Virus record (IMG/VR): IMGVR_UViG_3300044858_004848
Span: 1 to 43,428 of that record
Reading direction: 5' to 3' (one strand)
DNA length: 43,428 nucleotides
Source of the DNA: a virus
How positions within the stretch are numbered: position 1 is the stretch's first letter; each line of letters starts with the position of its first letter. A program made the translations under genes and the position numbers. The notes under the pieces are model-generated. The model saw nothing but the letters and a program-made list of their open reading frames with translations. It searched no databases and was not told where the DNA came from. Shown one piece after another: positions 16,501 through 26,000 of this stretch.

Positions 16501-19500
16501 AACGTTTTCTAAAATTTTGTTACGCAATGCAGGTTTTAGGTCGTTTATGTAGAGAATATCGTTTGATTCTTGAGCCCTGGAAAGCGCAATCATGTTGTGT
16601 AGGTCTGTTTCTAGAATTCCTGCAAATCTTCCAGAAGTTTTACGTACTTCTTCAATTCTCGCTGCGGCATCGACTGTTGAAATTGGCTGATTCAAATCTG
16701 GGTAGCCAAGTCTTCTACGTAGGTTGTTTTCGAGAATGTCTAGATTCTCCTCGATTGACTTGGTTATTTCCGCCATCTCGGATTCGGTCATCGCCAATGG
16801 GGAGAGCGTGTTTAGGCGGCGGCCGGTAGTTGTTTTGCCAAAAAATAAACCGACTGGCTCTCCATTGGCGAAACCAATATTTAGTCTCTTTTTCGTTTTT
16901 GCTTGTTCTGCTGGTTTGCTTAACGAAGCGGTTCTGCGTCTCTGTCTTCCTGTTAGTTTTGCGATTCGTTCCGAAACTGTTGGACGCATTTTTGTTCTTG
17001 CGATTTGCTCCAAGGCCGCGGAGCCGCTGATAAATCTAACTTTTCCTGGCTCGTCTGAGTCGTCCCGCGATGTCACAATCGACATCAGGTGTCTTCCATC
17101 CGGAGTCATAAGGTGAGCAACCTGCGCCTCCGTATCTTCTACGTAAACCACAGGACGTCCGTTGAATTGATTTGCTCGGAGAACAATTCTGTCCCCTACC
17201 GCGTCTAGCGTGCGTGGGTCGAAATTGCTATCTTCTTCTGATTTTGAAGTTGCAAATTCCCATGCTTCATCCAGATTCCTGGTGAGAAACCCTGGTTCAC
17301 CGGGAACAACCCACGATATCGATGTCTGCTCAGTGAGTCCCATGTTTGATGGGGAACCCGGCTGCGGGTCCGCATCTGAGTCGTTGAATGAGCGCAGCCA
17401 GTCTCCGTAAATCTTTTTGAGTTCATCCTGATTTTCTGTGTCGTATGGAGTCAGGGCGGACTCTCGCAGTCTGGCGATTGCGGCATGATTTACTTCCGCT
17501 TGAAAAAATCTATCTAGGTCATCAAGACCTTTGATGGTGTTTTCATTTACATCTCCGCTTGAGGATAGGTGTGGCTCCATGTCTCGCAGGATGATGTCGA
17601 CCTTTGGGCGACCCTCTTCGGATGGTTTGGTCCTCCAGCGTTCGCGCGCACGCATTCTGGTTTTATTCGGAGGTGTTGGTTCTGTAAATTCATTAAGCTT
17701 TCGCTTTCCGCCAACAAGTTCTGGTCTGTTTATTTTGAGCTGCTCGTAGTCTGCATAATCCTCAAACGTGACCAGCTCACCAGCTTGCTCCTTTGCTCGC
17801 CGTCTCTGTCGTCGAGCAATTCTTTCGCGCAATTCGGTTGTACTGCGAGGCGTCTTTCCTCTGAGTTCTCTTTCAAGAGTTCGTTGTTCTTTGTCACGCG
17901 AAGGACTTAGTCCACGCATGAAACGCTCAACAATGGACTGTGATGGCGTTATCTCAGTTTCCCTGTTTGTGGTTTTCTTTGGAGAGTTCCACGCGGTTGA
18001 GCCATAAAATTTATTATGTAAAAACTTACGCAAGTCTATTTCATGATTGCGCTTTAGCCCATTTGCCAAAACTTCTCTCGCCGAAACCGAAAATTTTGAT
18101 TCATCGGCGATAAACTCCTTGTAGTAGCCACCGAAAACATCACCTTCTTCGTCAGAGTAAAATCCGCCGAGCATGGAGAGTGTCTGGTCTTTGTCTGGAA
18201 TTTTTGTGTCAATGTCGAGAAAACCAAGAGTAGTGTGGGCGTTATTTAATTCGGTCAACTCCTCAGGCGTGCGCAATCCAAACTCATTGACCGAACGACC
18301 ATCTACCCATAGCTCCGGAAACACATCTGTTTGCCCAAAAGGTTTTTTTAATCTTGGAATATAATCTGAAATTACATTTCCGTCGTTATTTTGCAGTGGC
18401 ATAGAGCGATTTACCGCCCAGTTGTGCGTTCCCCAAAGCTTGAATAATTGCGCAAATCTACCCCACTGTTGGTCCGCAAATGGCTTGTCTGGGTTTTCTT
18501 TTAGCTCACGCAGAGCCCGTTCGATTATCTGTACATCGTTATCGTCGAAGTCGGCTTCTGTATAAACCCTGTTAGGAAACCCTAATCCATCAGTTTTTTC
18601 TTTAGCCCAATTATTCAAATTGCTCACCGCTGAATTCACAACTCCGGCAAGATACTCTCTACCCGAGTCTCTTTGCTTGAGTACGCCAAGTATTGAATCA
18701 ATTTGCTTTGTAGCAATCCTGTTGCTGCGCTCTAGTTCGTTTTCATTGAGTTGTGGTGAGTTTTTTGTCTGTTTTCGTTCCGATTTTTTTTGTCGTCTTG
18801 CAAAACGTCGACCTTCGTAAATGTCTTGTGCTGTTGTTCTCAGTTTTTCCGCAATCTGAGCCCTTCGCTCTGGGCTCATGGCGCCAGTTATGGTGTCGTC
18901 ATTTGAGAAGGTTTCAGTATCATTTGTTGGTGTTTTTCTTGTGGGGATGCCTTGTCTGCGAGTGCGTCTCCTGGCTTCAGAAACAAAACCTCTGGTTGCC
19001 TGGTCATCGGCAACGTCTCTGGCGGTTTGAGAGGCGGCTATTAGAACCCTGTTGCGTCTACTTACTGTTGGCCCAAGCGATTCATATCTTTGTCTAAACG
19101 TTGGGCGAGATTCTTTTAGCATCTGACGAGCTTGTTCTTTTTTGAGCTGGTCAGCCCTCCTCATCGCTCTGCGGCTGTATTTTTTCCCTGTTCTTTCTTT
19201 GAGTTTTTCTCCAACCTCGTCTAGTTTCTTTCCAGCCCTGTAGACGCTCGGAAAGGCCACCTCATCATCATCAAAACCCTTTGCAATGTCCTTCAGGGAG
19301 GCAGTCATCAATGCCCTGCCTATTCTGCGTATTGCCCCAAATGTGCACCCACGACCAAGTCTGTTGGTGAACTGGCCACCATTTACCGTTTCGTCAGGGC
19401 ATCTCCATCCACCCCCGCCAGGCATGTTTGGGTCCCACATGGCTCTTACGCCCTTGACTTGCAGCAGCATTGAGCTGCGTTTTGAATCAAGGTTGAAAGC

Positions 19501-19953
19501 CTTTGCCTTGTAGTCAAGAGCATTTTGTTTATAGGCAACATCGATGGTCGCAATCGCAGCATCCACTACTGGCCATCTGTCTACGAGTTCCTCCTCGTTA
19601 TCCTCGTTCATCTGCTCATATTTTGCAGGCTCCTCTCCGGCAAGGGATTTTACTTTTTCGATGACCAGCAACGCCTTTTTGGAGATGGTGAATTTAAGTT
19701 CGTTTAAGTCGGCAATTTCAAAAGTGCTCTCGAGTGAGGTTATAAATTCATCGGTTAGTTCAACATCTTTCTCGACGGTAAGAGACACATCGAGATTGTC
19801 GAGCGCTCCGCTACTGGACGACATCGCCCAGTCGGCCCATAGTCTCCCTTGGCCTGATGAGCCGAATGCAACTGGTTTCTTTCCATCGGATGGAAGAAGT
19901 ATTGCAAAAGGCTGACCAGAGAGCTTGTCTCTAATTACCGTTGCTTTTTTCAT
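13564..19953 (-). CDS. Giant phage structural-operon protein (2129 aa) with possible ADP-ribosyltransferase-like domain
   Basis: Residues about 183-205 hold the paired-cysteine module RCPDE...GGQFTN...GCTF, also seen in two neighbouring proteins, followed by an IRRIGRAL basic stretch. ITGAM ends at residue 359, just before SPERRAQIAEKL. Residues about 380-780 are Arg/Lys-rich and helical. About 950-1050 form a compact domain with VVYVEDTEAQ and PDGRHLMSIV. About 1520-1640 are strongly helical, probably coiled coil. About 1715-1850 hold LVITRGV, GDRFVPGSGG, GEYWTF and a Gly-rich loop before TMIAVI, in an order that recalls ADP-ribosyltransferases (an R in the first strand, then a G-x-Y-W/F core). 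I cannot align the third catalytic residue with confidence. The start ATG overlaps the upstream TGA as ATGA. A virion or ejected polyprotein is my inference. Confidence 0.85.
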   Translation of the reverse strand: MKKATVIRDKLSGQPFAILLPSDGKKPVAFGSSGQGRLWADWAMSSSSGALDNLDVSLTVEKDVELTDEFITSLESTFEIADLNELKFTISKKALLVIEKVKSLAGEEPAKYEQMNEDNEEELVDRWPVVDAAIATIDVAYKQNALDYKAKAFNLDSKRSSMLLQVKGVRAMWDPNMPGGGGWRCPDETVNGGQFTNRLGRGCTFGAIRRIGRALMTASLKDIAKGFDDDEVAFPSVYRAGKKLDEVGEKLKERTGKKYSRRAMRRADQLKKEQARQMLKESRPTFRQRYESLGPTVSRRNRVLIAASQTARDVADDQATRGFVSEARRRTRRQGIPTRKTPTNDTETFSNDDTITGAMSPERRAQIAEKLRTTAQDIYEGRRFARRQKKSERKQTKNSPQLNENELERSNRIATKQIDSILGVLKQRDSGREYLAGVVNSAVSNLNNWAKEKTDGLGFPNRVYTEADFDDNDVQIIERALRELKENPDKPFADQQWGRFAQLFKLWGTHNWAVNRSMPLQNNDGNVISDYIPRLKKPFGQTDVFPELWVDGRSVNEFGLRTPEELTELNNAHTTLGFLDIDTKIPDKDQTLSMLGGFYSDEEGDVFGGYYKEFIADESKFSVSAREVLANGLKRNHEIDLRKFLHNKFYGSTAWNSPKKTTNRETEITPSQSIVERFMRGLSPSRDKEQRTLERELRGKTPRSTTELRERIARRQRRRAKEQAGELVTFEDYADYEQLKINRPELVGGKRKLNEFTEPTPPNKTRMRARERWRTKPSEEGRPKVDIILRDMEPHLSSSGDVNENTIKGLDDLDRFFQAEVNHAAIARLRESALTPYDTENQDELKKIYGDWLRSFNDSDADPQPGSPSNMGLTEQTSISWVVPGEPGFLTRNLDEAWEFATSKSEEDSNFDPRTLDAVGDRIVLRANQFNGRPVVYVEDTEAQVAHLMTPDGRHLMSIVTSRDDSDEPGKVRFISGSAALEQIARTKMRPTVSERIAKLTGRQRRRTASLSKPAEQAKTKKRLNIGFANGEPVGLFFGKTTTGRRLNTLSPLAMTESEMAEITKSIEENLDILENNLRRRLGYPDLNQPISTVDAAARIEEVRKTSGRFAGILETDLHNMIALSRAQESNDILYINDLKPALRNKILENVSSSYLEIGLSSGNKRYDVVPHKGRPAAAKKVIKLPQRAPLMVSESSLAPDPSTVGTGPDLTPGVGNAQLGIEYEASTGLYKDSVSLEYIEDYSNLPIEQTAIYDPVLPDETKTYPRVSITPAGVFPTRFATLAPEVNPDGDAIKPGDVATRTFKDAIEAYISSRVLTGKAKTDPTAAAVDRILGRNVEAESLRANILARVDARGYKPTKTNGDPVFSVPPTLGQLTFAEMQALANSSIESNPDSSMTDLGLTFSSVSPNAELGSIAGKRAFEDVFRTSFIDGLGLDMDLEPSLFYIPSESVKGNDINEMLVDINRALQLQNAADLLRASLSSSFSDAKAAKLQQLQDEANDAWQQASKTLSTSYRDAATARNDALAILSDNPKNKSAMSMYLQMGARAEAAKMLLDKHITSNQVALDAITAMRRTELEGMAKSRNQRKRAMLDRVKARANKGIPRNEGAFDATPELLDPWGTATPPLQPRSLDDILAVRAQHRAEGLYDDPTQGIAQLAEEQIDALVAMDVIQKKAADAMQGNGDGSDPSKFTGMENTPMYGADFDYTQRADVQVAHFWYYNGSSSLPVLVNQEELDEILTSVDSSGNRRALVITRGVKASTGTTAEKTAQEEEWVNMALRGDRFVPGSGGKAEGHGEYWTFNPGGGWSSYHGGHGGTMIAVITDQSEIFHKDVFHALFSGNSGQLYENLWGIYNAIGAPDSTGVNASHGQQVARLLAPNSVLPDANTGQFTATQLAQLEDVVQQLTAIGPDLTVRKSSRSRLKALDISDEWGAFTLEGLYRDSPLGTRPPHSSMSQSAWEDMFRDVRLTPDTPENIRIIEETKALRQKVNAWYAQHLSWFVQLAQMRRDESQPGQAGTDAKEYNTRLNSAMRSILYLGAESRASMLGVDALIPDVAQTVLPSELFQAISRPDNPAGDRVLMMNRSGMIMLRTGIKHYTDIVSHLRNLQVPKPNGTAYSPINDRNWGR

Positions 19954-22001
19954 CTAATCGATAAGCCAATCAGTTTCTTGAAATTTCCAGATGATGATTT
20001 AAGTATGTTGACACGCTGTTCAAATATTTTTTCGACAATCCCAAGATGTAGTAATTCTGCTTCAGAAAGCTGTCCATCTATTGAGAGCATTTGTCTAAAT
20101 CGCTTAAAATCAAATTCTCCTGCTTGTTCGAGCAGCTTATCAAATAGCATTAACGCCCTCTTGCGCTGCTGGGCCTGAAGTTTTTCAAAATATTCAGCGT
20201 ATATTCTCTGCTGCTTTTTCTTGAAGAAATCGTTTACTTGCATTTGTCGTCTTCCGCGTATTTCCGTCGAGGTCATACCCGAGAGACCAGCACTTCCATT
20301 CAAAGAAGCAACTGCACGCATTCTGCCACCGACGCGTATTGGCGCAATCGTGGAAGGGTTTCTATCCCTGGTATCGGTGAGATAGTCGGACATTAGAATT
20401 CCGACAACGTCCTCCGAGGGGAGGTCAGCAATGTCCATTGTCCTATCTTGAACGCCAAACATTTCTGCATCCTGAGCTTCTCCAAGCATATAGTTGCGCT
20501 TTTTTCCAGCACCAGCCAAACGAACCTTTGGCGCAATAAGACCCATTGAGCGCTGTAGTTCTGATGCCAGTGCGGCACCCAGATGTTCAAAGTTCTCATC
20601 AGGTGTTATTTCAAACACCGTTTGTCCATCGGCACGCTCGTGAATCAATACACCGTTTCGTATTTTTCCAGTCTTGTACATTGCGCTACGACTGACAGCC
20701 TCCGACCGAACATTCGATGAAATATTCTCAATCGAACCACCATTATTAAGGTGACGGACCGCAGAAGCAAGGTCTTTGATTTTATCGTCTTCGGGAATTG
20801 CTTCTAGCTCTGTGGAGCGAGCGGACTGCTTTGACTTCTTTTTCTTTCGATAGAAAGTCTCATAATGCCACCTGCGCATTGTTCGCTTGCCAGCACCTGC
20901 TGGGAGGTTGACTTTAATGATTTCATTCGGGTTTTTTATTCCTTTAAACTCTTCTTCATAAGATATTCCATCGCCCATTTCCTCTGCGATGAATTTTAAT
21001 TTTTGAACCGGGTCATCATTGGCACGCAGCTTCTCCGCCGTGGCCACAGTTCTACCAAGCTTGCGTCGTTCTCCAACTGTTAGCGGGCGAGCTTTCCCGA
21101 TGGAAACAGTTGAACCTCCAGATAGGACATAGGATAGTTTTTCAATGCCGGTATTCGAAAGCATTCCAAGTTCTTCTCCACCAATTGAATCCGACGTCAA
21201 AGCATTCATCAGGAATGTTGCGCCTTCCATATCTCTGTTGTCGGGGATTGTCCTAAGAACTGCAGGAGAAACTACCGGCTCCAAGATGAAGCCGTCGCGC
21301 CGCACCATTCTCATGTAGGCTTCATTTACCTGCGACATCTGTCCGACTATGTCATCGACGGAGCGATTTCTGCGCTGTCTGTTAGCACCAGTAACTTTTG
21401 GAATTTGTGGCGCGCGCGACTGGATTACGTCACCAGCCACAGACACTGGCTTAACACGTGTGCCACCGACATCCTGGAAGGATGGGCTACGACGAGAGCC
21501 ACGCAAAACAGAGGCGATTGTTGCGCCTATGATTCCAGGAAGGTCGAATAGTTGTTTTCCACATGTAGAAAAACGTGAGTCAGTAAATCTTCCACCGAAT
21601 TGATACCCTTCTGGACATCTATATCCACGCTCTGGCTTGAGTGCGCCAAATCCACCAGGAACTCCTCGACCACCACCCGGGGTGAGAGCTGAGTAAATTC
21701 GTGACCTAACAGGACTTCGCACGTTGGAAAAGTTTCCCGGAGTAACGGCAGAACCAAGTCCCTGGAGAGATTGAAGAATTCTGCTGTCCGAGCCAGTCGC
21801 TCCGACTTTTATTTCGTAAGCACTTTTTACGCCTCTGCGCTGCATTGCGCATTTGAAATCAATAATTGATTTTCTTTCGTTGACAGAATAAATTGGCGCT
21901 GTAAAAAGGTTAGTTCTAGATAGTGCGAAAGACGGAGAAATATGTCTAACTTTTACAATCTCCTGGGACGGGCAGCAATCAGAACTCAATATTGTTCGCA
22001 T
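19950..22001 (-). CDS. Phage structural-operon protein with Cys-pair module and kinase-like C-terminal half (683 aa)
   Basis: After a Gly/Pro-rich N-terminal part, RCPEG...GGRFTD...STC at about residues 126-147 matches the paired-cysteine module in the 2129- and 2021-residue proteins. The middle is helical. From about residue 450, VLIHERADG, then FEHLGAALASELQ, then a YLTDTRDRNPST segment suggest an atypical kinase fold of the HipA/PI4K kind. The usual Asn after the DR motif and the metal-binding Asp are not evident, so this may be a pseudokinase or a false resemblance. The C-terminus is Lys/Gln-rich and coiled-coil-like. The ATG has GGAG about nine bases upstream and overlaps the preceding gene by 23 bases. 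The membership in the structural operon is secure; the enzymatic call is tentative. Confidence 0.75.
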   Translation of the reverse strand: MRTILSSDCCPSQEIVKVRHISPSFALSRTNLFTAPIYSVNERKSIIDFKCAMQRRGVKSAYEIKVGATGSDSRILQSLQGLGSAVTPGNFSNVRSPVRSRIYSALTPGGGRGVPGGFGALKPERGYRCPEGYQFGGRFTDSRFSTCGKQLFDLPGIIGATIASVLRGSRRSPSFQDVGGTRVKPVSVAGDVIQSRAPQIPKVTGANRQRRNRSVDDIVGQMSQVNEAYMRMVRRDGFILEPVVSPAVLRTIPDNRDMEGATFLMNALTSDSIGGEELGMLSNTGIEKLSYVLSGGSTVSIGKARPLTVGERRKLGRTVATAEKLRANDDPVQKLKFIAEEMGDGISYEEEFKGIKNPNEIIKVNLPAGAGKRTMRRWHYETFYRKKKKSKQSARSTELEAIPEDDKIKDLASAVRHLNNGGSIENISSNVRSEAVSRSAMYKTGKIRNGVLIHERADGQTVFEITPDENFEHLGAALASELQRSMGLIAPKVRLAGAGKKRNYMLGEAQDAEMFGVQDRTMDIADLPSEDVVGILMSDYLTDTRDRNPSTIAPIRVGGRMRAVASLNGSAGLSGMTSTEIRGRRQMQVNDFFKKKQQRIYAEYFEKLQAQQRKRALMLFDKLLEQAGEFDFKRFRQMLSIDGQLSEAELLHLGIVEKIFEQRVNILKSSSGNFKKLIGLSIR

Positions 22002-22623
22002 CTAGCGACTCCAATTCGTTTTTATCGATAACATACCCATCGACGTGTTCCCAGTTTTTTTCGTCTTCCACGTACTTAACGAAGTCCGGTTCCATGTCTA
22101 TGAAATCTTGTAATACTTTCACTGCATGGGTCCAATCATCCTGCGTGATGACTGGGGAAAAGGGCTCATCAACCGAGCGTATACCCGTAAATTCTACAGC
22201 CTTCCTGCCACTGCGCGATGTCAGTTTGCGCATTCTATTGTTGAATTCCTGGTCAGAGTAGAGTGAGCCACGAACAACCCCGCGCATCTTCTTGCGACAG
22301 TTTTTCATTCCTGGGTGGTGGCACCCTTCATTTGGCCACAGACCAGTTGTTTCGTGATGCAACCAGGCGCATATTCTTTCAAGTGGGTAAAGCTCTGGGT
22401 GGTCGGCAAGAATTACTCGGCATCTCCTGAACCCGCCAGGCTTGCGCATAATTGGTCTCCAGTAACGAAGGAGGCGCTCAAGATTGCCCCTGCGCGGTCC
22501 ATACCCCCTGAGTACATCACCGGTAATATTTTCTTGAGGTATTATGGCGCCAGCAGGTCCTGCTGCTTTTGTGTCGACGGCAATTTGGACATCGCCATTC
22601 ATAATTTTGTTGACCAGACTCAT
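21979..22623 (-). CDS. Conserved-looking phage protein (214 aa), function unknown
   Basis: I chose ATG 22623 because AAGGAG lies at the right spacing upstream; a TTG at 22638 would extend it by five residues but removes that site. The protein carries a Cys/His-rich centre: FRRCRVILADHPELYPLE, then CAWLHHETTG, then GCHHPGMKNC. Several His and Cys residues in about 45 residues suggest a metal site, but I cannot assign ligands. The C-terminal third is acidic. The gene overlaps the next one by 23 bases. It is probably a structural or assembly protein given its position, without direct proof. Confidence 0.8.
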   Translation of the reverse strand: MSLVNKIMNGDVQIAVDTKAAGPAGAIIPQENITGDVLRGYGPRRGNLERLLRYWRPIMRKPGGFRRCRVILADHPELYPLERICAWLHHETTGLWPNEGCHHPGMKNCRKKMRGVVRGSLYSDQEFNNRMRKLTSRSGRKAVEFTGIRSVDEPFSPVITQDDWTHAVKVLQDFIDMEPDFVKYVEDEKNWEHVDGYVIDKNELESLDANNIEF

Positions 22624-22695
22624 TTGGTCTCCTTGCAACCAGTGAATAAACCCCTGAATTTAATTGTACGCAAAATACTGTGATTTAAATACATG

Positions 22696-23040
22696 TCAAC
22701 TAGATTTCCGAAATCCTGGCTTGCGGACTGGCTGGATTTCCTCTAGTTGGTCGTAAAAATCTAAAGCTTTTTTATTATAAGGATTCTTTGATATCTTTCC
22801 GGGGTTTTCCGTGTTGTGCCTAGTGGACCAGTCACTATCCCTGAAGTCTAGCTTCCAGAAACGTTTCTGTCTGTTGGTCTTCATAACTGGGAAGATGTCA
22901 TTACGTCGTTCAATAAAAGAAAACAGCGGAACTGGGGATAATCTCTTGCCGTCAACAAACAGGCCGTTATACCTGTCGCCATCTGGAACAAAATAGAGAT
23001 TCCCAGTTTTTCCGACTTTGGCGATTAGGTACTTTTTCAC
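22696..23040 (-). CDS. Small hypothetical phage protein (114 aa)
   Basis: The GTG start overlaps the TGA of the 2021-residue gene (GTGA), so coupled translation is likely. The first 45 residues look like a small beta domain (YLIAKVGKTGNLYFVPDG). The C-terminus is basic and tyrosine/asparagine-rich. No family is recognised. A gap of about 70 bases separates it from the next gene, which has its own strong ribosome site. Confidence 0.7.
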   Translation of the reverse strand: MKKYLIAKVGKTGNLYFVPDGDRYNGLFVDGKRLSPVPLFSFIERRNDIFPVMKTNRQKRFWKLDFRDSDWSTRHNTENPGKISKNPYNKKALDFYDQLEEIQPVRKPGFRKSS

Positions 23041-26000
23041 TTTTCATTCCTGCCGTCTGTGAGTTTATCAAACTCTTCCTGTATCTTTTCCAGTCTGCTT
23101 CTGGAGTCAGAAATATTTTTAATGTTTTTGAACTTTGCCTGACGCATTGACTCAACAAGTTCTTCTATCTGCTTGTCTATTTTTGCCTCAATAACTTCTT
23201 TTGATGTTTTTGACTTGGGAGCCTTACTTGAGAATGAGCGCCCATCAAATACGTCCAATCCGTAGTCATTGGTTACTGCAAGATTAAAACCTCTTGCTTT
23301 CGCTAATCTCTGAAGTCTTTCGGCTTCTTCAATTCTTCTTAGATTTCTAAAGTCGTCTGAGATTTTCCTGTATTCGTTAACGTTGTCAATTCGTATGGCT
23401 AAATTTTTGGGTATCGCATTAATTGGCTCTAACCCAGACAAAATATCTTCGATTATTTTTTGCTCTTCTTTTGTGGCCGCAAAACTCCGTTTCATTTTTT
23501 CTTGAATTTTAGAAATTTCTTCGTCTGTCATGTTGTTGTCAGGGTCATCTGGCGGTGGTGGCGGCGGTGGTGCTCCTGCGCCGGAGGAAGCAATCGCAGG
23601 GCCTTCGTCTACATACTCAGTAACGGGTAAGTACTTAAGTTCTCTTGGTTTTTTTGCAAATTCTTCCGGCGTGGTTGAGTTTGTAATATCTAGAGAATTA
23701 AACGGAACCCTCACCTCTTCGATATCACTCGGCTCTATTCCGCCCATAATCAGGGCGTCCCTATTTCCCCATGCTCCGCTTATCCGTGGACGAGTTTGAC
23801 CGTTATCTTTTCTGTAGGCATTGAAATCATTTTTAAATTTTCCATAGAGAAGTTCGATGGAATTTGATTCACGTTCGTCAAATCTTCCGTTAGGGTCAAT
23901 GAGTGCGCGACCTATTTCGTCAGAATCTGTTGAGTTTGCCAGGACAGGAAATATGTGATTATCAAGGGCGTCACCGTTGCCGTAAGCTGTCCTTTGGCCG
24001 GTTTCTGGTTTTAGAATTATTTCAGCATCACCAAAAATAGAATTGAAACCATTGTTGCGATTTTCGTTACTTGACTTAAAAAGGTCAAACTTATAACGTG
24101 GAGAATTGACATCAACTTTATTAGAAAACTCCCTAAATGAAGCCTCTTGTTCAGCGAAGTCGCCATCGGAATGCACCATGTATCCAGTTATTGGGCGTTC
24201 TGCGTCGGGAAGGTCTGGAGAAATTCCAATGTCTGCTTCGTAGGCTTTTACTCTCTCTGACAGACGTCGCGGTTTGCCTGAATCGTCTCTTCGTAGCCCA
24301 TTTTCCATTAAGCTCGAAAGTTCTGCAGTGTTTACGTTTAGACGTGGTCTCTGGTCGATGCCAGCATGAAATTCAACTGCTGCCTGACGAAGGTCTGCCA
24401 GAATCTCGCGGTCTTCGGTATTGCGCATGTAGTTAGCAAATTCTGGGTCAAGTCCATTCATTGCAGACATGTATTTTGCGTCGCCATCGCCAGACTCTAT
24501 GAATCCTTTGATGTCTTTGATTATTTCTTGTCTTTTCGCAATTCGTGATGGTTCGCTTTGCTCGAGAGTTTCCGGTCTCCATAATTTACTGTTTGGTACC
24601 GAGCTATAGAACTCACGAGACTGTCTTCTGCCAAACTGTGGAGCAGAGCGCAAAGCAGGTGATGACGACATCTTTCCCGACACTCCATCACCTAAGTACT
24701 TTGCAAGCTCGGACTCCCATTCTTTTACATCTGAGTCAAAATCGTCTTGTGTTTTTTTGACGTACGCACTTCGCTTGGCTCTATCCAGAGCGTCTTTTGA
24801 CCAATTCTTTTCAATTGCACCATCAATCAAAAGACGCATTGATTCCGCTGTTGCTTCAGCGTCTTTGTCTGCTCTATGATGCTCTTTGCCAAGAGGGACC
24901 CCGAGGTATCTTGTTATGTCCGCAAGTCCATTGGATGGTGATTTTGTTCCATCTTTATTTGTCTTATGTGGTCCATCCGGATTTTCATCTGTGTACCTTG
25001 GGAGTGTCATGCCGGCCATATCTTTGAGGTCAATCCAGCCCCTTGCTTGCCATTCAATTCCCGCTTCACGGAGAGTGTCTTCAAGTACGTTCTTGTCGTA
25101 TGCGGCGTTTTGAACACCCATAATTGCATTTGGTCCAGCAAATTCAACAAGTTTTTTGTGCCCAGACTCCAAAGACTCAGCCCCCTGTAGGTATTGGTCA
25201 GTGAGGGGGTTTCCGTCTGCGTCGCGCAAGTTGTCTTTAGACCATTGCTGCAGAGGCTTTCCCGGATTGACAAATGTGTTGAATCTGTCTATTACTTGTC
25301 CGTTTTTTACTTTTATTGCGCCTATTTCTACCGGATTTCCGTTTTCCGTAGCGCGACCATATTTGTCGAATACTAAACCAGTTGTTTCATAATCAAGAAA
25401 GACTATTTCCTGGTCATTATATCTCTGTTTAAATTCTTCCCAAGAATTAACTCCAGCAAAAATATTTTCTGTTTCACCGAGCATTGGACCGTAGGTTGGC
25501 GTCCGTGGGTACTGAGGCACACCGTCTTTGTTTTTCTTGATTCTGCTCTGTCCTGCTTGTGGGGTCGAGCCGCTTCTCATAAAGCCGGTGATTGGGGCTG
25601 GTTTCGCATCGCTCCAGAAGTTTGAATCACCAAGTCTTTGGCGATGGTTTTTGCTCATTCCGGCCACCCAACTAGGCGGAAGCGTCACTTCAGCGCTACC
25701 ACCACTTCCAGCCTGGCGAATCAAATACTGCTCGACCTGTCCGCTTGGGATGTTTGCGTGCAATCCCGATTGGGTTCTCAGCTGCCTGGCTATTTTGCCG
25801 ACTGCTAAATCCTGTGCGTCAGTTGAAGACTCTGCTGATTCTGCTTTAAAAATCTTTGTTGCACCCATTTCGTTTAGCTGCTGACGAACAGCCTCTTCTG
25901 TTGCTTCTTTGTCTGGTGTACCAGTGAGTCTTCGGAAGCTTCCTGATTTGAGCTTTATCCCCTCACCAGGTTTTGGTGTAAGAACAGTATCAAGCGTATA

